From NCBI GenBank assembly GCA_017624495.1, contig JAGAMY010000011.1:1-58602 (forward strand): DNA of 58,602 bases. Reading direction: 5' to 3'. Made by a program: the position numbers and the translations under genes. Source of the stretch: Lachnospiraceae bacterium. Its GTDB lineage: Bacteria > Bacillota > Clostridia > Lachnospirales > Lachnospiraceae. Below are positions 44,669-53,097 of the stretch, one piece after another. Position 1 is the first letter of the stretch. Each line of letters begins with the position of its first letter. A model generated the notes under the pieces. It was given only the letters and a program-made list of their open reading frames with translations, did not search any database and was not told the DNA's origin.

Positions 44669-46165
44669 ATGATTACAGTTCAATTGAACAAGGCTGACTT
44701 TGAATACGATATTCACTCTTTGGTAAAGGCGTTTTATCCTGCAGAAAATGTGCAGGTGGGCGTGGAATTAAAACCGACCGAAGAGGAGATATCGTTTCGT
44801 GTTGTTACGAACTATTTTGAAAACTGCATAGAGATAGCATTTTATGAGGCTGCGGATACGCAGGCAATTGTAGATATTACAAATGTTACGCCGAAGCTGA
44901 AAAAAGAAATCGAGGTAGATTTTTCGGACAGAAAAGATACCAAAAACCGTTTAAAACAGGCATATTATCAAATGCTTTGCGAATTTACCGGGAAGACACT
45001 TCCCTGGGGAGATTTAACCGGTATTCGTCCGACAAAGATACCGATGGCTTTTTTAGAAGAGGGAAAAGACGAAGCATTTATCCGACAGTATATGAAAGAA
45101 ACGTATTTTGCTTCGGATGAAAAGATAGATTTAAGTATCGATATTGCCAAAAGGGAATTAGAGCTTTTAAAGAAAATAGATTATGAAAATGGATACAGCC
45201 TTTACATAGGGATTCCCTTTTGTCCAAGTACCTGTTTGTATTGCTCCTTTACATCCTACCCACTTGGAATGTGGAAAAAGCGCATAGACGAGTATTTAGA
45301 TGCATTGGAAAAGGAGATTGATTTTACAGCAGAGCGTTTTAAGGATAAACATTTGAATGCGGTTTATATTGGTGGAGGTACGCCGACCACATTAGAACCA
45401 CACCAGTTACAGAGGTTAATTCAAAAGGTGAAATCCTCCTTTGATTTGTCCCAGTGTCTGGAATTTACCGTAGAAGCCGGAAGACCTGACAGTATTACAA
45501 GGGAAAAATTAGAAGTCTTAAAGGCAGAGGGCATTGACCGCATTTCCATTAACCCACAGACCATGAAGGATGAAACGCTAAAAATTATTGGCAGACATCA
45601 TACGGTAGAACAGGCAGTGGAAAGCTTTAAATTGGCAAGGGAATTAGGCTTTGATAATATCAATATGGATTTGATTATCGGGCTTCCGAATGAGAATCTT
45701 GAGGATGTAAGAGCCACCATGGAAAAAGTGAAGGCATTAGATCCGGATAACTTAACGGTACACTCTTTAGCATTAAAGCGGGCAGCCCGTTTAAATATGT
45801 TCCGTGAAGAATATAAGGATTTAACCTTTGAAAATACATGGGAAACCGTGGAACTTACTGCGAATTATGCGAAACAGATGGGCTTAGAGCCATATTATTT
45901 GTATCGCCAGAAAAATATGGCAGGCAATTTTGAAAATGTCGGTTATGCGAAACCGGGAAAAGCCGGAATTTACAATATCTTGATTATGGAAGAGAAACAG
46001 ACTATCGTGGCATTAGGAGCAGGTGCATCCACCAAAAAGGTATACCCGGATAGAGTCATCGAAAGATGCGAAAATGTCAAGGATGTCGGGCATTATATAG
46101 CCAGAATCGATGAAATGATTGATAGAAAAAGGAAATTTTTTGAGGGCTACAATTGTGAAAAATAG
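44669..46165 (+). CDS. hemZ: Oxygen-independent coproporphyrinogen oxidase-like radical SAM protein HemZ
   Basis: The product has 498 residues from ATG 44669; longer readings overlap the MBL gene without a binding site. The radical-SAM cluster motif is CPSTCLYC (CX3CX2C), followed by YIGGGTPTTLEPHQL and the HemN-like HHTVEQAVESFKLARELGF segment. HemZ is a HemN relative; its role in haem synthesis in strict anaerobes is uncertain, and other radical-SAM chemistry is possible. It is normally followed directly by hisS; here about 2.7 kb of accessory DNA intervenes. Confidence 0.9.
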   Translation: MITVQLNKADFEYDIHSLVKAFYPAENVQVGVELKPTEEEISFRVVTNYFENCIEIAFYEAADTQAIVDITNVTPKLKKEIEVDFSDRKDTKNRLKQAYYQMLCEFTGKTLPWGDLTGIRPTKIPMAFLEEGKDEAFIRQYMKETYFASDEKIDLSIDIAKRELELLKKIDYENGYSLYIGIPFCPSTCLYCSFTSYPLGMWKKRIDEYLDALEKEIDFTAERFKDKHLNAVYIGGGTPTTLEPHQLQRLIQKVKSSFDLSQCLEFTVEAGRPDSITREKLEVLKAEGIDRISINPQTMKDETLKIIGRHHTVEQAVESFKLARELGFDNINMDLIIGLPNENLEDVRATMEKVKALDPDNLTVHSLALKRAARLNMFREEYKDLTFENTWETVELTANYAKQMGLEPYYLYRQKNMAGNFENVGYAKPGKAGIYNILIMEEKQTIVALGAGASTKKVYPDRVIERCENVKDVGHYIARIDEMIDRKRKFFEGYNCEK

Positions 46166-46204
46166 TACATCAAAATGGGCTTAGTACATCAATTGTACAT
46201 CAAA
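46163..46204 (+). repeat. Three short direct repeats GTACATCAA
   Basis: Copies lie at 46165-46173, 46184-46192 and 46196-46204, starting at the hemZ stop codon, and a partial reverse copy lies near 46232. They mark the left edge of the inserted accessory DNA and may be an integration scar or operator sites. Confidence 0.4.
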
Positions 46205-46270
46205 AAAATACGTGATAGTACCTAATAATATAGATTGATGTATTCAAATAACCTAATAACTACACCTTAG

Positions 46271-46309
46271 AGGACAGATTCATTATAAAAATGAGTTTGT
46301 CCTTTTTTT
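46271..46309 (+). terminator. Terminator downstream of hemZ
   Basis: AGGACAGATTCAT (46271-46283) pairs, with wobbles, with ATGAGTTTGTCCT (46291-46303), followed by a run of T. Confidence 0.8.
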
Positions 46310-46343
46310 GTTATAGTCAATTAAAATTATTAGGAGGAAACAC

Positions 46344-46691
46344 ATGAACACAGCGTTAAGAGCAGAAGAAGCAAAAGCAATAATTTTTATCAGCGAAGCA
46401 CATGAAAAATTAAAAGAAGTCAGATGTGAGGATGTGTACCATAAAGCATTGGTCTATTGCCTCGGTATCTGCAATGACACAAGAAATAATATTTACCAAA
46501 TTTATGATTTTAAGAGTGGACTCGTAAAACCGGAATGTCTGCGTGAAGGATGGCAGACCAGTGGAAGTGTAAGAGTGGTTCGTATGGCGTTTAATTTATA
46601 TTGTAACGGAATGCCGAGTGTATCAAGTTATAAAATTACGTGCATTTTTCGTTCCAATGCATATAGAACTGAAAAGACATCAAGAAATTAA
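46344..46691 (+). pseudogene. DUF6075-like protein, probably degenerate
   Basis: The 115-codon gene starts behind TTAGGAGG. Its centre (VRCEDVYHKALVYCLGICNDTRN and VKPECLREGWQTSGSV) matches the pattern I associate with DUF6075 proteins of Clostridial integrative elements. It appears to lack a few residues near the HEK-LKEV junction, and after NGMPSVSS it departs into an unrelated tail, so the last part is probably frameshifted or deleted. It is cargo of a mobile element and has no known function. Confidence 0.5.
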
Positions 46692-46981
46692 TCAATCGGT
46701 AAAAGTGAAGATTGGTTTTCGCTTTGATGGTTTGAGTGCATGGGAAATCAAACAAAAGGATTAGGTAATAGTTCAAATTTATTTTTATACAAGGCGGTTA
46801 AAAACTGTAATAAAAGAGTTTGTGACTGCCTTTTTGTACCTTAAATGCGTGAAACGCAGTAATTATTGTGTATCTAAAACTAATTTTAGGAGGTGTTAAA
46901 GGTTAACAATGAAGTTTCTATAAAACTATTTACGTGGGATTATCATTATGAGCGTGATAGTCTTTTTTTGATAAGTGGTTC
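46692..46981 (+). other. Non-coding mobile-element debris with leader-like signals
   Basis: No gene longer than a few codons is seen. AAGGC.../...GCCTTTTT near 46791-46836 makes a weak terminator. A good AGGAGGTG site near 46889 is followed by ATG and only three codons before TAA. A further hairpin, GATTATCA...TGATAGTC, ends in seven T near 46970. This looks like a leader or attenuator left from a lost gene. Confidence 0.4.
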
Positions 46982-47009
46982 TTGACAATCAGCTTTAAAG
47001 TTGTATAAT
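46982..47009 (+). promoter_or_regulatory. Near-consensus promoter of the abiF RNA/abiF locus
   Basis: TTGACA (46982-46987), 16 bp, TATAAT (47004-47009). Both hexamers are perfect. The transcript should start near 47016, just before the structured RNA. Confidence 0.85.
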
Positions 47010-47015
47010 AATAAT

Positions 47016-47067
47016 AACAGAACCCACCACGCCTCTGGTTTTCATGCGCAACCCGGTGGGACTTTTT
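47016..47067 (+). ncRNA. AbiF-type leader RNA (candidate abiF RNA motif)
   Basis: CCCACC (47023-47028) pairs with GGTGGG (47055-47060), followed by ACTTTTT, a terminator shape. Inside, CGC (47030-47032) can pair with GCG (47046-47048), and the loop GGTT (47037-47040) can pair with AACC (47050-47053), making a pseudoknot. The compact RNA, its own strong promoter and its place just upstream of an Abi_2 gene fit the abiF RNA motif known from comparative genomics. Whether it acts as antitoxin RNA here is inferred. Confidence 0.65.
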
Positions 47068-47084
47068 CATTTATGGGGTGTTTT

Positions 47085-47993
47085 ATGTATCAGTATCCAA
47101 AACAAATATTAACAATAACACAGCAAGTACAATCGTATATTGATGCTGGAATGACAATTACTTCTCGTGTTGATGTAGAAAAAGCGTTAAAATCCATAGG
47201 ATTTTATCGTTTACGAGGGTACTCATTTCATTTATATGATAATTTCACAAAAAAGTATGTTCCAGGAACTAAATTTGAAGATATTATAAAATTGTATCAG
47301 TTTGATCAGGAATTGTCTGTTTTGATTTTTTCAATGATTTCGAAGATTGAAGTGGCTTTGAGGGTACGCTTGGTGGAAGCATTACTTGTACATGGAGATG
47401 CACTGATTCTAAAAGATTCATCAATCTTTAAAGATAAAAAGATGTATTGGCAGAATATGTCTACCATAGCATCGGAAATTGCTCGTTCTAATGATGTATT
47501 TATTAAGCATAATTTTGATAAACACGAAGGTGAGGTGCCTGTATGGGCAACTGTTGAAGTGCTTTCTTTTGGGACTTTATCGAAAATAATTAAGAACTTG
47601 AAAACAGGTGCAGGAAGTGCATATGCTGTATTGGCAACTAATTACCAGTATACTTCAAAAAAAGGAAATCTGGCAAATCCATCACAAAAAATGTTTGCTT
47701 CATGGGTACAAGCTGTTTCTATATTACGGAATATGTGTGCTCATAATTCAAGAATATATAATCGGACAATACATACTACACCAGAAATTTTGGATGCAGA
47801 TAAAATTACACCGACACCAGCTCACAATGGGCTATATCAAATTTTACTGGCAATGAAATATCTGAGATCATCAGATGAGGAATGGACAAAATTTGTAGAC
47901 GAGTTAAATAATTTGTTCCAAAATTACAGCAATGTAATTAGTCTTACAGCAATGAATATGCCAGTTGACTGGAAGACTCATTTAAGTGTTTAA
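47085..47993 (+). CDS. AbiF/AbiD-type abortive-infection HEPN protein
   Basis: The 302-residue product belongs to the Abi_2 (AbiD/AbiF) family: IGFYRLRGYSFHLYD, IIKLYQFDQELSVLIFSMISKIEVALR, PVWATVEVLSFGTLSKI. The HEPN ribonuclease motif R-X4-H is present at Arg 215-His 220 (LRNMCAHNSR). I set the start at ATG 47085 behind GGGGTG; an upstream in-frame ATG at 47001 lies inside the promoter and its extension would overlap the structured RNA, so it is rejected. The family blocks phage growth, probably by RNA cleavage, and is proposed to be related to Cas13. Its A/T-rich codon use fits horizontal origin. Confidence 0.88.
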   Translation: MYQYPKQILTITQQVQSYIDAGMTITSRVDVEKALKSIGFYRLRGYSFHLYDNFTKKYVPGTKFEDIIKLYQFDQELSVLIFSMISKIEVALRVRLVEALLVHGDALILKDSSIFKDKKMYWQNMSTIASEIARSNDVFIKHNFDKHEGEVPVWATVEVLSFGTLSKIIKNLKTGAGSAYAVLATNYQYTSKKGNLANPSQKMFASWVQAVSILRNMCAHNSRIYNRTIHTTPEILDADKITPTPAHNGLYQILLAMKYLRSSDEEWTKFVDELNNLFQNYSNVISLTAMNMPVDWKTHLSV

Positions 47994-48290
47994 AATCAGT
48001 TATACTGCATAGAATAGTAGAACAGACCTAATCAAGCATATTATGCTCAAACCGATTAGGCTTTCGGCGAAGTGTTACGATAAGCACTTCGCCACTAAAA
48101 AATAGTTTTTTGCTTATGGGCGGGAACTACTTGGCTGATGAAGTTTGTGTGAGTGATACCAAATGCAAATGGAGGTATTCACGTTGGTTTATGCATTGAG
48201 CCAACAGTATCCTACTCTTTGGAGGAAAAGGCGAAAATGTTTATAAGTGTCTTCTAGGTTTTCTAGGAGACATTTATTATTTATGGAGAA
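47994..48290 (+). other. Intergenic stretch with two strong hairpins and a possible 27-codon ORF
   Basis: CCTAATC (48027-48033) pairs with GATTAGG (48054-48060), the likely end of the abiF transcript. GGCGAAGTG (48066-48074) pairs perfectly with CACTTCGCC (48085-48093). A 27-residue frame at 48163-48246 (start MQMEVFTLVYALSQQYPTLW) has no clear homologue known to me. A third hairpin, AGTGTCT...AGACATT, lies near 48246-48276. Confidence 0.45.
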
Positions 48291-48710
48291 ATGGATATTC
48301 AGGCAGGGCGTTGTGTAGGACATAATCAGGAGTTAAATGGAATTGAATACCATCAGGGAAGTGAGACAATCATTGCCTTGACAGATTTACTTTTAATACT
48401 TGGAAAACGCAGTAATATGAAACAAAATCATTATGATTTGAGCAAAACAGAATTATTTTATGTAGAAAAAGGCACTTGCATAGAATTGTATGCAACAACG
48501 TTGCATTATACGCCATGTCAAGTAAATGAAGACGGATTTGCAACAATATGTATTTTGCCTAAAGGCACGAATATGCCAGTTGATAAAACAGACTGTGAAA
48601 TATTAACGAAAAAAAATAAATTTTTCATTACACATCCTAGTATGACATCTAAGATAGAACAGGGGGCAAAACCATATTTATCAGGTGATATTGTAAAAAT
48701 TCGAATTTAG
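48291..48710 (+). pseudogene. DUF4867-family protein, 5'-truncated
   Basis: The 139-codon frame (VGHNQELNGIEYHQGSE, ELYATTLHYTPCQVNEDGFA, LPKGTNMPVD) fits the C-terminal two-thirds of DUF4867 proteins, which are usually about 200 residues. The first 60-80 residues are absent. Its first Met aligns with an internal position, and there is no ribosome binding site before it. DUF4867 genes usually sit in sugar-utilisation operons, so this is a stranded remnant at the right side of the inserted DNA. Confidence 0.6.
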
Positions 48711-48730
48711 CTGGAAATGGAGTAAAGCAG

Positions 48731-48760
48731 TGGACAATGTCTGCTGCTTTTTTAGTGGAC
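48731..48760 (+). terminator. Weak terminator after the DUF4867 remnant
   Basis: GCAG...CTGC arms around 48735-48748 are followed by a T-rich run. The stem is short. Confidence 0.4.
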
Positions 48761-48823
48761 ATTCAAAACCAAGGAGAAAAAAGAACAGAAGTGGGGAATA
48801 GAATAAAAAATTTTTGATAAATA

Positions 48824-48853
48824 TTGACGTAATGTGTTGCAAAAACGTATAAT
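48824..48853 (+). promoter_or_regulatory. Sigma-A promoter of hisS-aspS
   Basis: TTGACG (48824-48829), 18 bp, TATAAT (48848-48853), about 90 bases before the hisS start. I see no T-box signature in the short leader. Confidence 0.75.
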
Positions 48854-48944
48854 GTCATAAGTTGAAAGAGTTTTAATATCTGAATAGAAAAAGTTGTATT
48901 AAAAATATAAAGATATGAAAAATCAAAAAAATGGAGGAAATTTC

Positions 48945-50204
48945 ATGGCATTAGCAAAAAAACCCGTAACAGGGATGAAGGATATTTTACCGGAAGAAAT
49001 GCAGATTCGTGATTATGTCATCAGCGTAATCAAGGATACATACAGAAGCTTCGGTTTTACCCCAATTGAAACACCTTGTATGGAAAATATCGGCAACTTA
49101 AGCAGCAAGCAGGGTGGCGAAAACGAAAAGCTGATTTTTAAAGTTTTAAAAAGAGGCGAAAAGTTAAAATTAGAAACAGCGCAAAGTGAAGCAGATTTAG
49201 TGGATATGGGTATGCGTTATGATTTGACCCTTCCACTGGCAAGATTTTATTCCAACAATGCCAACAATCTGCCATCCCCATTCAAGGCATTACAGATTGG
49301 CAGTGTGTGGCGTGCAGACAGACCACAGAGAGGTCGTTACCGCCAGTTTACCCAGTGTGATATTGATATTTTAGGCGAGCCATCGGATTTGGCAGAAATC
49401 GAATTGATTCTTGCAACCACCACCACTCTTGGCAAATTAGGATTTAAGAATTTTGAAATCCGTATCAATGAGCGTCGGATTTTAAAGGCTATGGCAGCTT
49501 ACAGTGGATTTGCAGAGGATTCCTATGATGAAGTATTTATTACTTTGGATAAGATGGATAAAATTGGTTTAGATGGCGTTGCATCAGAATTAGAAGGCGC
49601 AGGCTATGAGAAATCCGCTATTGATAAATACTTAGATTTATTTATAGCAGTAGAAAACGAAACAGACAGCGTAAAGGCTATTGGTATTTTAGCAGATACC
49701 TTAGGCGATTTCTTAGAAGAGGATGTGAAAGCAAATCTTTCCGAAATTATTGCCAGCGTAGAAGCTACAAAGGCAGCAGATTTTAAGATGGTATTTGACC
49801 CGACTTTAGTTCGTGGTATGGGGTATTATACAGGCACAATTTTTGAAATTGCTATTCCTGAATTTGGCGGAAGCTGCGGAGGCGGCGGACGTTATGATAA
49901 GATGATTGGCAATTTTACCGGAAATGACGTTCCGGCATGTGGATTTTCCATTGGGTTTGAGAGAATTATTCTTTTGCTTATGGAGCAGGGCTTTAAAATT
50001 CCGGAACAGCCAAAGAAAATTGCGTATTTAATCGAAAAGAATTATCCGGCGGACAAGCTTTGTGAAGTGATAGGAAAAGCACAGGAAGCAAGAAAAAATG
50101 GACAGCATGTATTAGTAGTGCGTATGAATAAAAATAAGAAGTTCCAGAAGGAAAAATTAACAGCCGAAGGCTATGAGGAGTTCATGGAGTTCTTTAATAA
50201 TTAG
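48945..50204 (+). CDS. hisS: Histidyl-tRNA synthetase
   Basis: The product has 419 residues from ATG 48945, behind TGGAGG; ATG 48915 has no site. Class II motifs are visible: the motif 2 region RADRPQRGRYRQFTQCDIDI, the histidine-specific GGRYDKMIGNF stretch, and motif 3 in PACGFSIGFERI. The C-terminal anticodon-binding part (about 325-419) is somewhat short. It charges tRNA-His in the cytoplasm. aspS follows 12 bases later in the same operon. Confidence 0.97.
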   Translation: MALAKKPVTGMKDILPEEMQIRDYVISVIKDTYRSFGFTPIETPCMENIGNLSSKQGGENEKLIFKVLKRGEKLKLETAQSEADLVDMGMRYDLTLPLARFYSNNANNLPSPFKALQIGSVWRADRPQRGRYRQFTQCDIDILGEPSDLAEIELILATTTTLGKLGFKNFEIRINERRILKAMAAYSGFAEDSYDEVFITLDKMDKIGLDGVASELEGAGYEKSAIDKYLDLFIAVENETDSVKAIGILADTLGDFLEEDVKANLSEIIASVEATKAADFKMVFDPTLVRGMGYYTGTIFEIAIPEFGGSCGGGGRYDKMIGNFTGNDVPACGFSIGFERIILLLMEQGFKIPEQPKKIAYLIEKNYPADKLCEVIGKAQEARKNGQHVLVVRMNKNKKFQKEKLTAEGYEEFMEFFNN

Positions 50205-50216
50205 GAGGAAATTATA

Positions 50217-52010
50217 ATGGCAGAGTCAATGAAAGGCTTACATAGAAGCCACAGATGTACCGAAGTGTCCAACAAAAACATCGGCGAAACTGTAACCGTT
50301 ATGGGCTGGGTACAGAAAAGACGTAATTTAGGAGCATTAATTTTTATAGATTTAAGAGACCGTTCCGGTATCTTACAGATTGTATTTGATGAAGATACTG
50401 TTGGAGCAGAAGGTTTTGCAAAAGCAGGTACATTAAGAAGTGAATTTGTAGTTGCGGTTACCGGAAAAGTAGAAAAACGTTCCGCAGCAGTAAATGAAAA
50501 CTTAAAAACCGGAGATATTGAAATCATTGCTGAAGATATCCGTATTTTATCCGAAGCAGAAACACCGCCATTCCCAATCGAGGAAAACAGCCAGACAAAG
50601 GACGAGCTTCGTTTAAAATATCGTTATTTAGATTTAAGAAGACCGGATATTCAGCGTAATCTTATGCTTAGAAGTAAAGTAATTTACTTAATGCGTGAAT
50701 TCATGATGAAAGAAGGATTTTTAGAGATTGAAACACCGATTCTCTGCAAATCCACACCGGAAGGAGCAAGAGATTATCTTGTACCAAGCCGTGTACATCC
50801 GGGCAATTTTTATGCATTACCACAGTCACCGCAGATTTTTAAGCAGTTACTGATGTGCTCCGGTTATGACCGTTATTTCCAGATTGCAAAATGTTTCCGT
50901 GACGAGGACTTAAGAGCAGACCGTCAGCCGGAATTTACTCAGGCAGATATGGAATTATCCTTCGTGGATATTGATGATGTATTAGATGTCAACGAGAGAT
51001 TATTACAGTATGTATTTAAAGAGGCAATCGGTGTAGATGTACAGATTCCATTACAGAGAATGCCATGGCAGGAAGCAATGGATCGATTTGGTTCTGATAA
51101 GCCGGATACACGTTTTGGCATGGAATTACAGGATGTGTCTGAAATCGTAAAGGGCTGCGGCTTTGGTGTATTTACAGGTGCATTGGAAAATGGTGGTTCT
51201 GTTCGTGGTATCAATGCAAAAGGACAGGGCGCAATGCCAAGAAAGAAAATCGATAAATTAGTAGAGTTTGCAAAGGGTTATGGAGCAAAAGGTTTAGCTT
51301 ATTTATGCATCAATGAAGATGGCACATATAAGTCTTCCTTCTCAAAATTCATGACAGAAGACGAGTTAAAAGCCTTAGTAGATGCTATGGCAGGTCAGCC
51401 GGGAGATTTATTATTGTTTGCAGCAGATAAGAATAAAATTGTATGGAATGTACTTGGTGCACTCCGCCTTGAGCTTGCCAAAGAACTGGATTTATTAGAT
51501 GAAAACCAGTACAACTTCTTATGGGTAACCGATTTCCCATTATTAGAGTGGTCGGATGAAGAAGAAAGATATATGGCAATGCATCATCCATTTACTATGC
51601 CAATGGAAGAGGACTGGGCAAATGTAGATACTGACCCGGGTTCTGTTCGTGCAAAGGCTTATGATATCGTATTAAACGGTACAGAGCTTGGTGGTGGTTC
51701 CGTGCGTATCCATCAGGATGATATTCAGGAAAAAATGTTTGAAGTATTAGGATTCACCAAGGAAAGTGCCCATGAGCAGTTTGGCTTCTTAATCGATGCC
51801 TTCAAATATGGTGTTCCGCCACATGCAGGACTTGCCTATGGTGTAGACCGTATGGTGATGCATATGGTTCATGCAGATTCCATCCGTGACGTTATCGCAT
51901 TCCCGAAGGTAAAAGATGCTTCCTGTCTGATGACAGATGCACCGGGAACTGTTGATGCGAAGCAGTTAGAGGAATTACAGTTAGATATTGTGAAAACAGA
52001 AGAAGAATAA
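50217..52010 (+). CDS. aspS: Aspartyl-tRNA synthetase
   Basis: The 597-residue bacterial-type enzyme has an N-terminal OB anticodon-binding domain (about 15-105; MGWVQKRRNLGALIFIDLRD), the class II motif 2 FRDEDLRADRQPEFTQ, a GAD insert (about 290-410), and motif 3 in GLAYGVDRMVMHM. It charges tRNA-Asp, possibly also tRNA-Asn if the indirect asparagine route is used. It follows TAGGAGG right after hisS and ends at a strong terminator. Confidence 0.98.
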   Translation: MAESMKGLHRSHRCTEVSNKNIGETVTVMGWVQKRRNLGALIFIDLRDRSGILQIVFDEDTVGAEGFAKAGTLRSEFVVAVTGKVEKRSAAVNENLKTGDIEIIAEDIRILSEAETPPFPIEENSQTKDELRLKYRYLDLRRPDIQRNLMLRSKVIYLMREFMMKEGFLEIETPILCKSTPEGARDYLVPSRVHPGNFYALPQSPQIFKQLLMCSGYDRYFQIAKCFRDEDLRADRQPEFTQADMELSFVDIDDVLDVNERLLQYVFKEAIGVDVQIPLQRMPWQEAMDRFGSDKPDTRFGMELQDVSEIVKGCGFGVFTGALENGGSVRGINAKGQGAMPRKKIDKLVEFAKGYGAKGLAYLCINEDGTYKSSFSKFMTEDELKALVDAMAGQPGDLLLFAADKNKIVWNVLGALRLELAKELDLLDENQYNFLWVTDFPLLEWSDEEERYMAMHHPFTMPMEEDWANVDTDPGSVRAKAYDIVLNGTELGGGSVRIHQDDIQEKMFEVLGFTKESAHEQFGFLIDAFKYGVPPHAGLAYGVDRMVMHMVHADSIRDVIAFPKVKDASCLMTDAPGTVDAKQLEELQLDIVKTEEE

Positions 52011-52014
52011 ATGT

Positions 52015-52063
52015 AAAAACCCCCTGTTTCTGCCACAGAAGTGTAGAAATAGGGGGTTTTTGG
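52015..52063 (+). terminator. Terminator after aspS
   Basis: AAAAACCCCCT (52015-52025) and AGGGGGTTTTT (52051-52061) form a perfect outer stem around a partly paired inner loop. The A-run makes it potentially bidirectional. Confidence 0.9.
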
Positions 52064-52070
52064 GTAGAAT

Positions 52071-52100
52071 TTGGCTTATATTAGTTGTAATGAGTATAAA
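52071..52100 (+). promoter_or_regulatory. Possible promoter of the GT8 gene
   Basis: TTGGCT (52071-52076), 18 bp, TATAAA (52095-52100), about 70 bases before the start. Confidence 0.45.
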
Positions 52101-52170
52101 AATCGGATAAAATGAGAAAGTAAATAGGATTTCCGGTATTTATAAAATATACGGATAAGAGGTGATGAAG

Positions 52171-53070
52171 ATGTATATAGAACCAGCATATGCTCCTGTC
52201 TGTGTATGTTTTGCGTGTGATAATAATTATGCACCATATTTAGGGGTTACGATATATTCCATGCTGCATAATGCAAATACAGACAGATATTATGATATTC
52301 TTATTATGCATAATCGGATAAAAGAAGAACACCAGCATTATTTACAAAAGGTAGGTGCATTATTTTCCCATGCCACGTTGCGTCTTATAGACGTATCAGC
52401 ATTTGATAATCTGGTAAAAGACAGGGTGCTGACGTATATTACATCAGCAACGAACTATCGTCTCTTTTTATTGGGAGATATGTTTGCAAAATATCACAGG
52501 ATGTTATATTTAGACTGCGATATGGTAGTGACAGGTGATATAGCTCCGTTATATGACATGGATTTAGAGGGGAATGCCATCGGAGCAGTGGAAATGGCAG
52601 AGGCAAGATATTTTTGCTATGCCAAAAAAGCAATTATGTTTGATGGGATGCCGTACAATTTTACAAACTACAAAAATCAGGTACTGAAATTGGAAAATCC
52701 GGAATTTTATTTCAATGCGGGAATGGTACTCTTTGATTTAGACAGATGTCGGGAAATGACAAACGAAAAAGAGGCATTGCGTGTGTTGAATGAAGCAAAG
52801 TATCATTACAATGATCAGGATGTACTGAATATTTTGTTTAATACAAGTGTAAAACCCTTAGATTTTATTTGGAATTATGCAATAAACATTCCTATGTATC
52901 ATGAAATAAAAAATGAAGCTGTACAAAAGCTTTTTGCGAATACTCTCCGGGAAGATTTTGTGGTGATACATTATAACGGAGGGGAAAAACCATGGATGGG
53001 AGAGGTACCTATGGGGGAACATTATAATGTATACGCAGGGAAACTAAAAGCCCCTTTGTATAAAGTATAA
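52171..53070 (+). CDS. Glycosyltransferase family 8
   Basis: The product has 299 residues from ATG 52171, chosen for its spacing from AGAGG; GTG 52162 and ATG 52165 overlap the binding site. The GT8 (LgtC-like) core has VCFACDNNYAPYLGVTIYSML, the metal-binding DxD in LYLDCDMVV, FNAGMVLFDL, and the late VVIHYNGGEKPW segment. It transfers a sugar, often glucose or galactose, from a nucleotide sugar with retention. The acceptor is unknown. It lies 27 bases before the large surface-protein gene, so surface glycan or protein modification is possible. Confidence 0.88.
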   Translation: MYIEPAYAPVCVCFACDNNYAPYLGVTIYSMLHNANTDRYYDILIMHNRIKEEHQHYLQKVGALFSHATLRLIDVSAFDNLVKDRVLTYITSATNYRLFLLGDMFAKYHRMLYLDCDMVVTGDIAPLYDMDLEGNAIGAVEMAEARYFCYAKKAIMFDGMPYNFTNYKNQVLKLENPEFYFNAGMVLFDLDRCREMTNEKEALRVLNEAKYHYNDQDVLNILFNTSVKPLDFIWNYAINIPMYHEIKNEAVQKLFANTLREDFVVIHYNGGEKPWMGEVPMGEHYNVYAGKLKAPLYKV

Positions 53071-53097
53071 TAAAACAGGTGGATAAAAGGAGGAAGT

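Noticed and set aside
47001-47084. N-terminal extension of the Abi protein from the ATG at 47001
   Set aside because: This codon lies within the -10 region and the extension would cover the structured RNA. ATG 47085 has a binding site and matches the family start.
48711-48944. T-box riboswitch before hisS
   Set aside because: The leader after the predicted start is only about 85 bases and lacks a T-box sequence and the long specifier stem.
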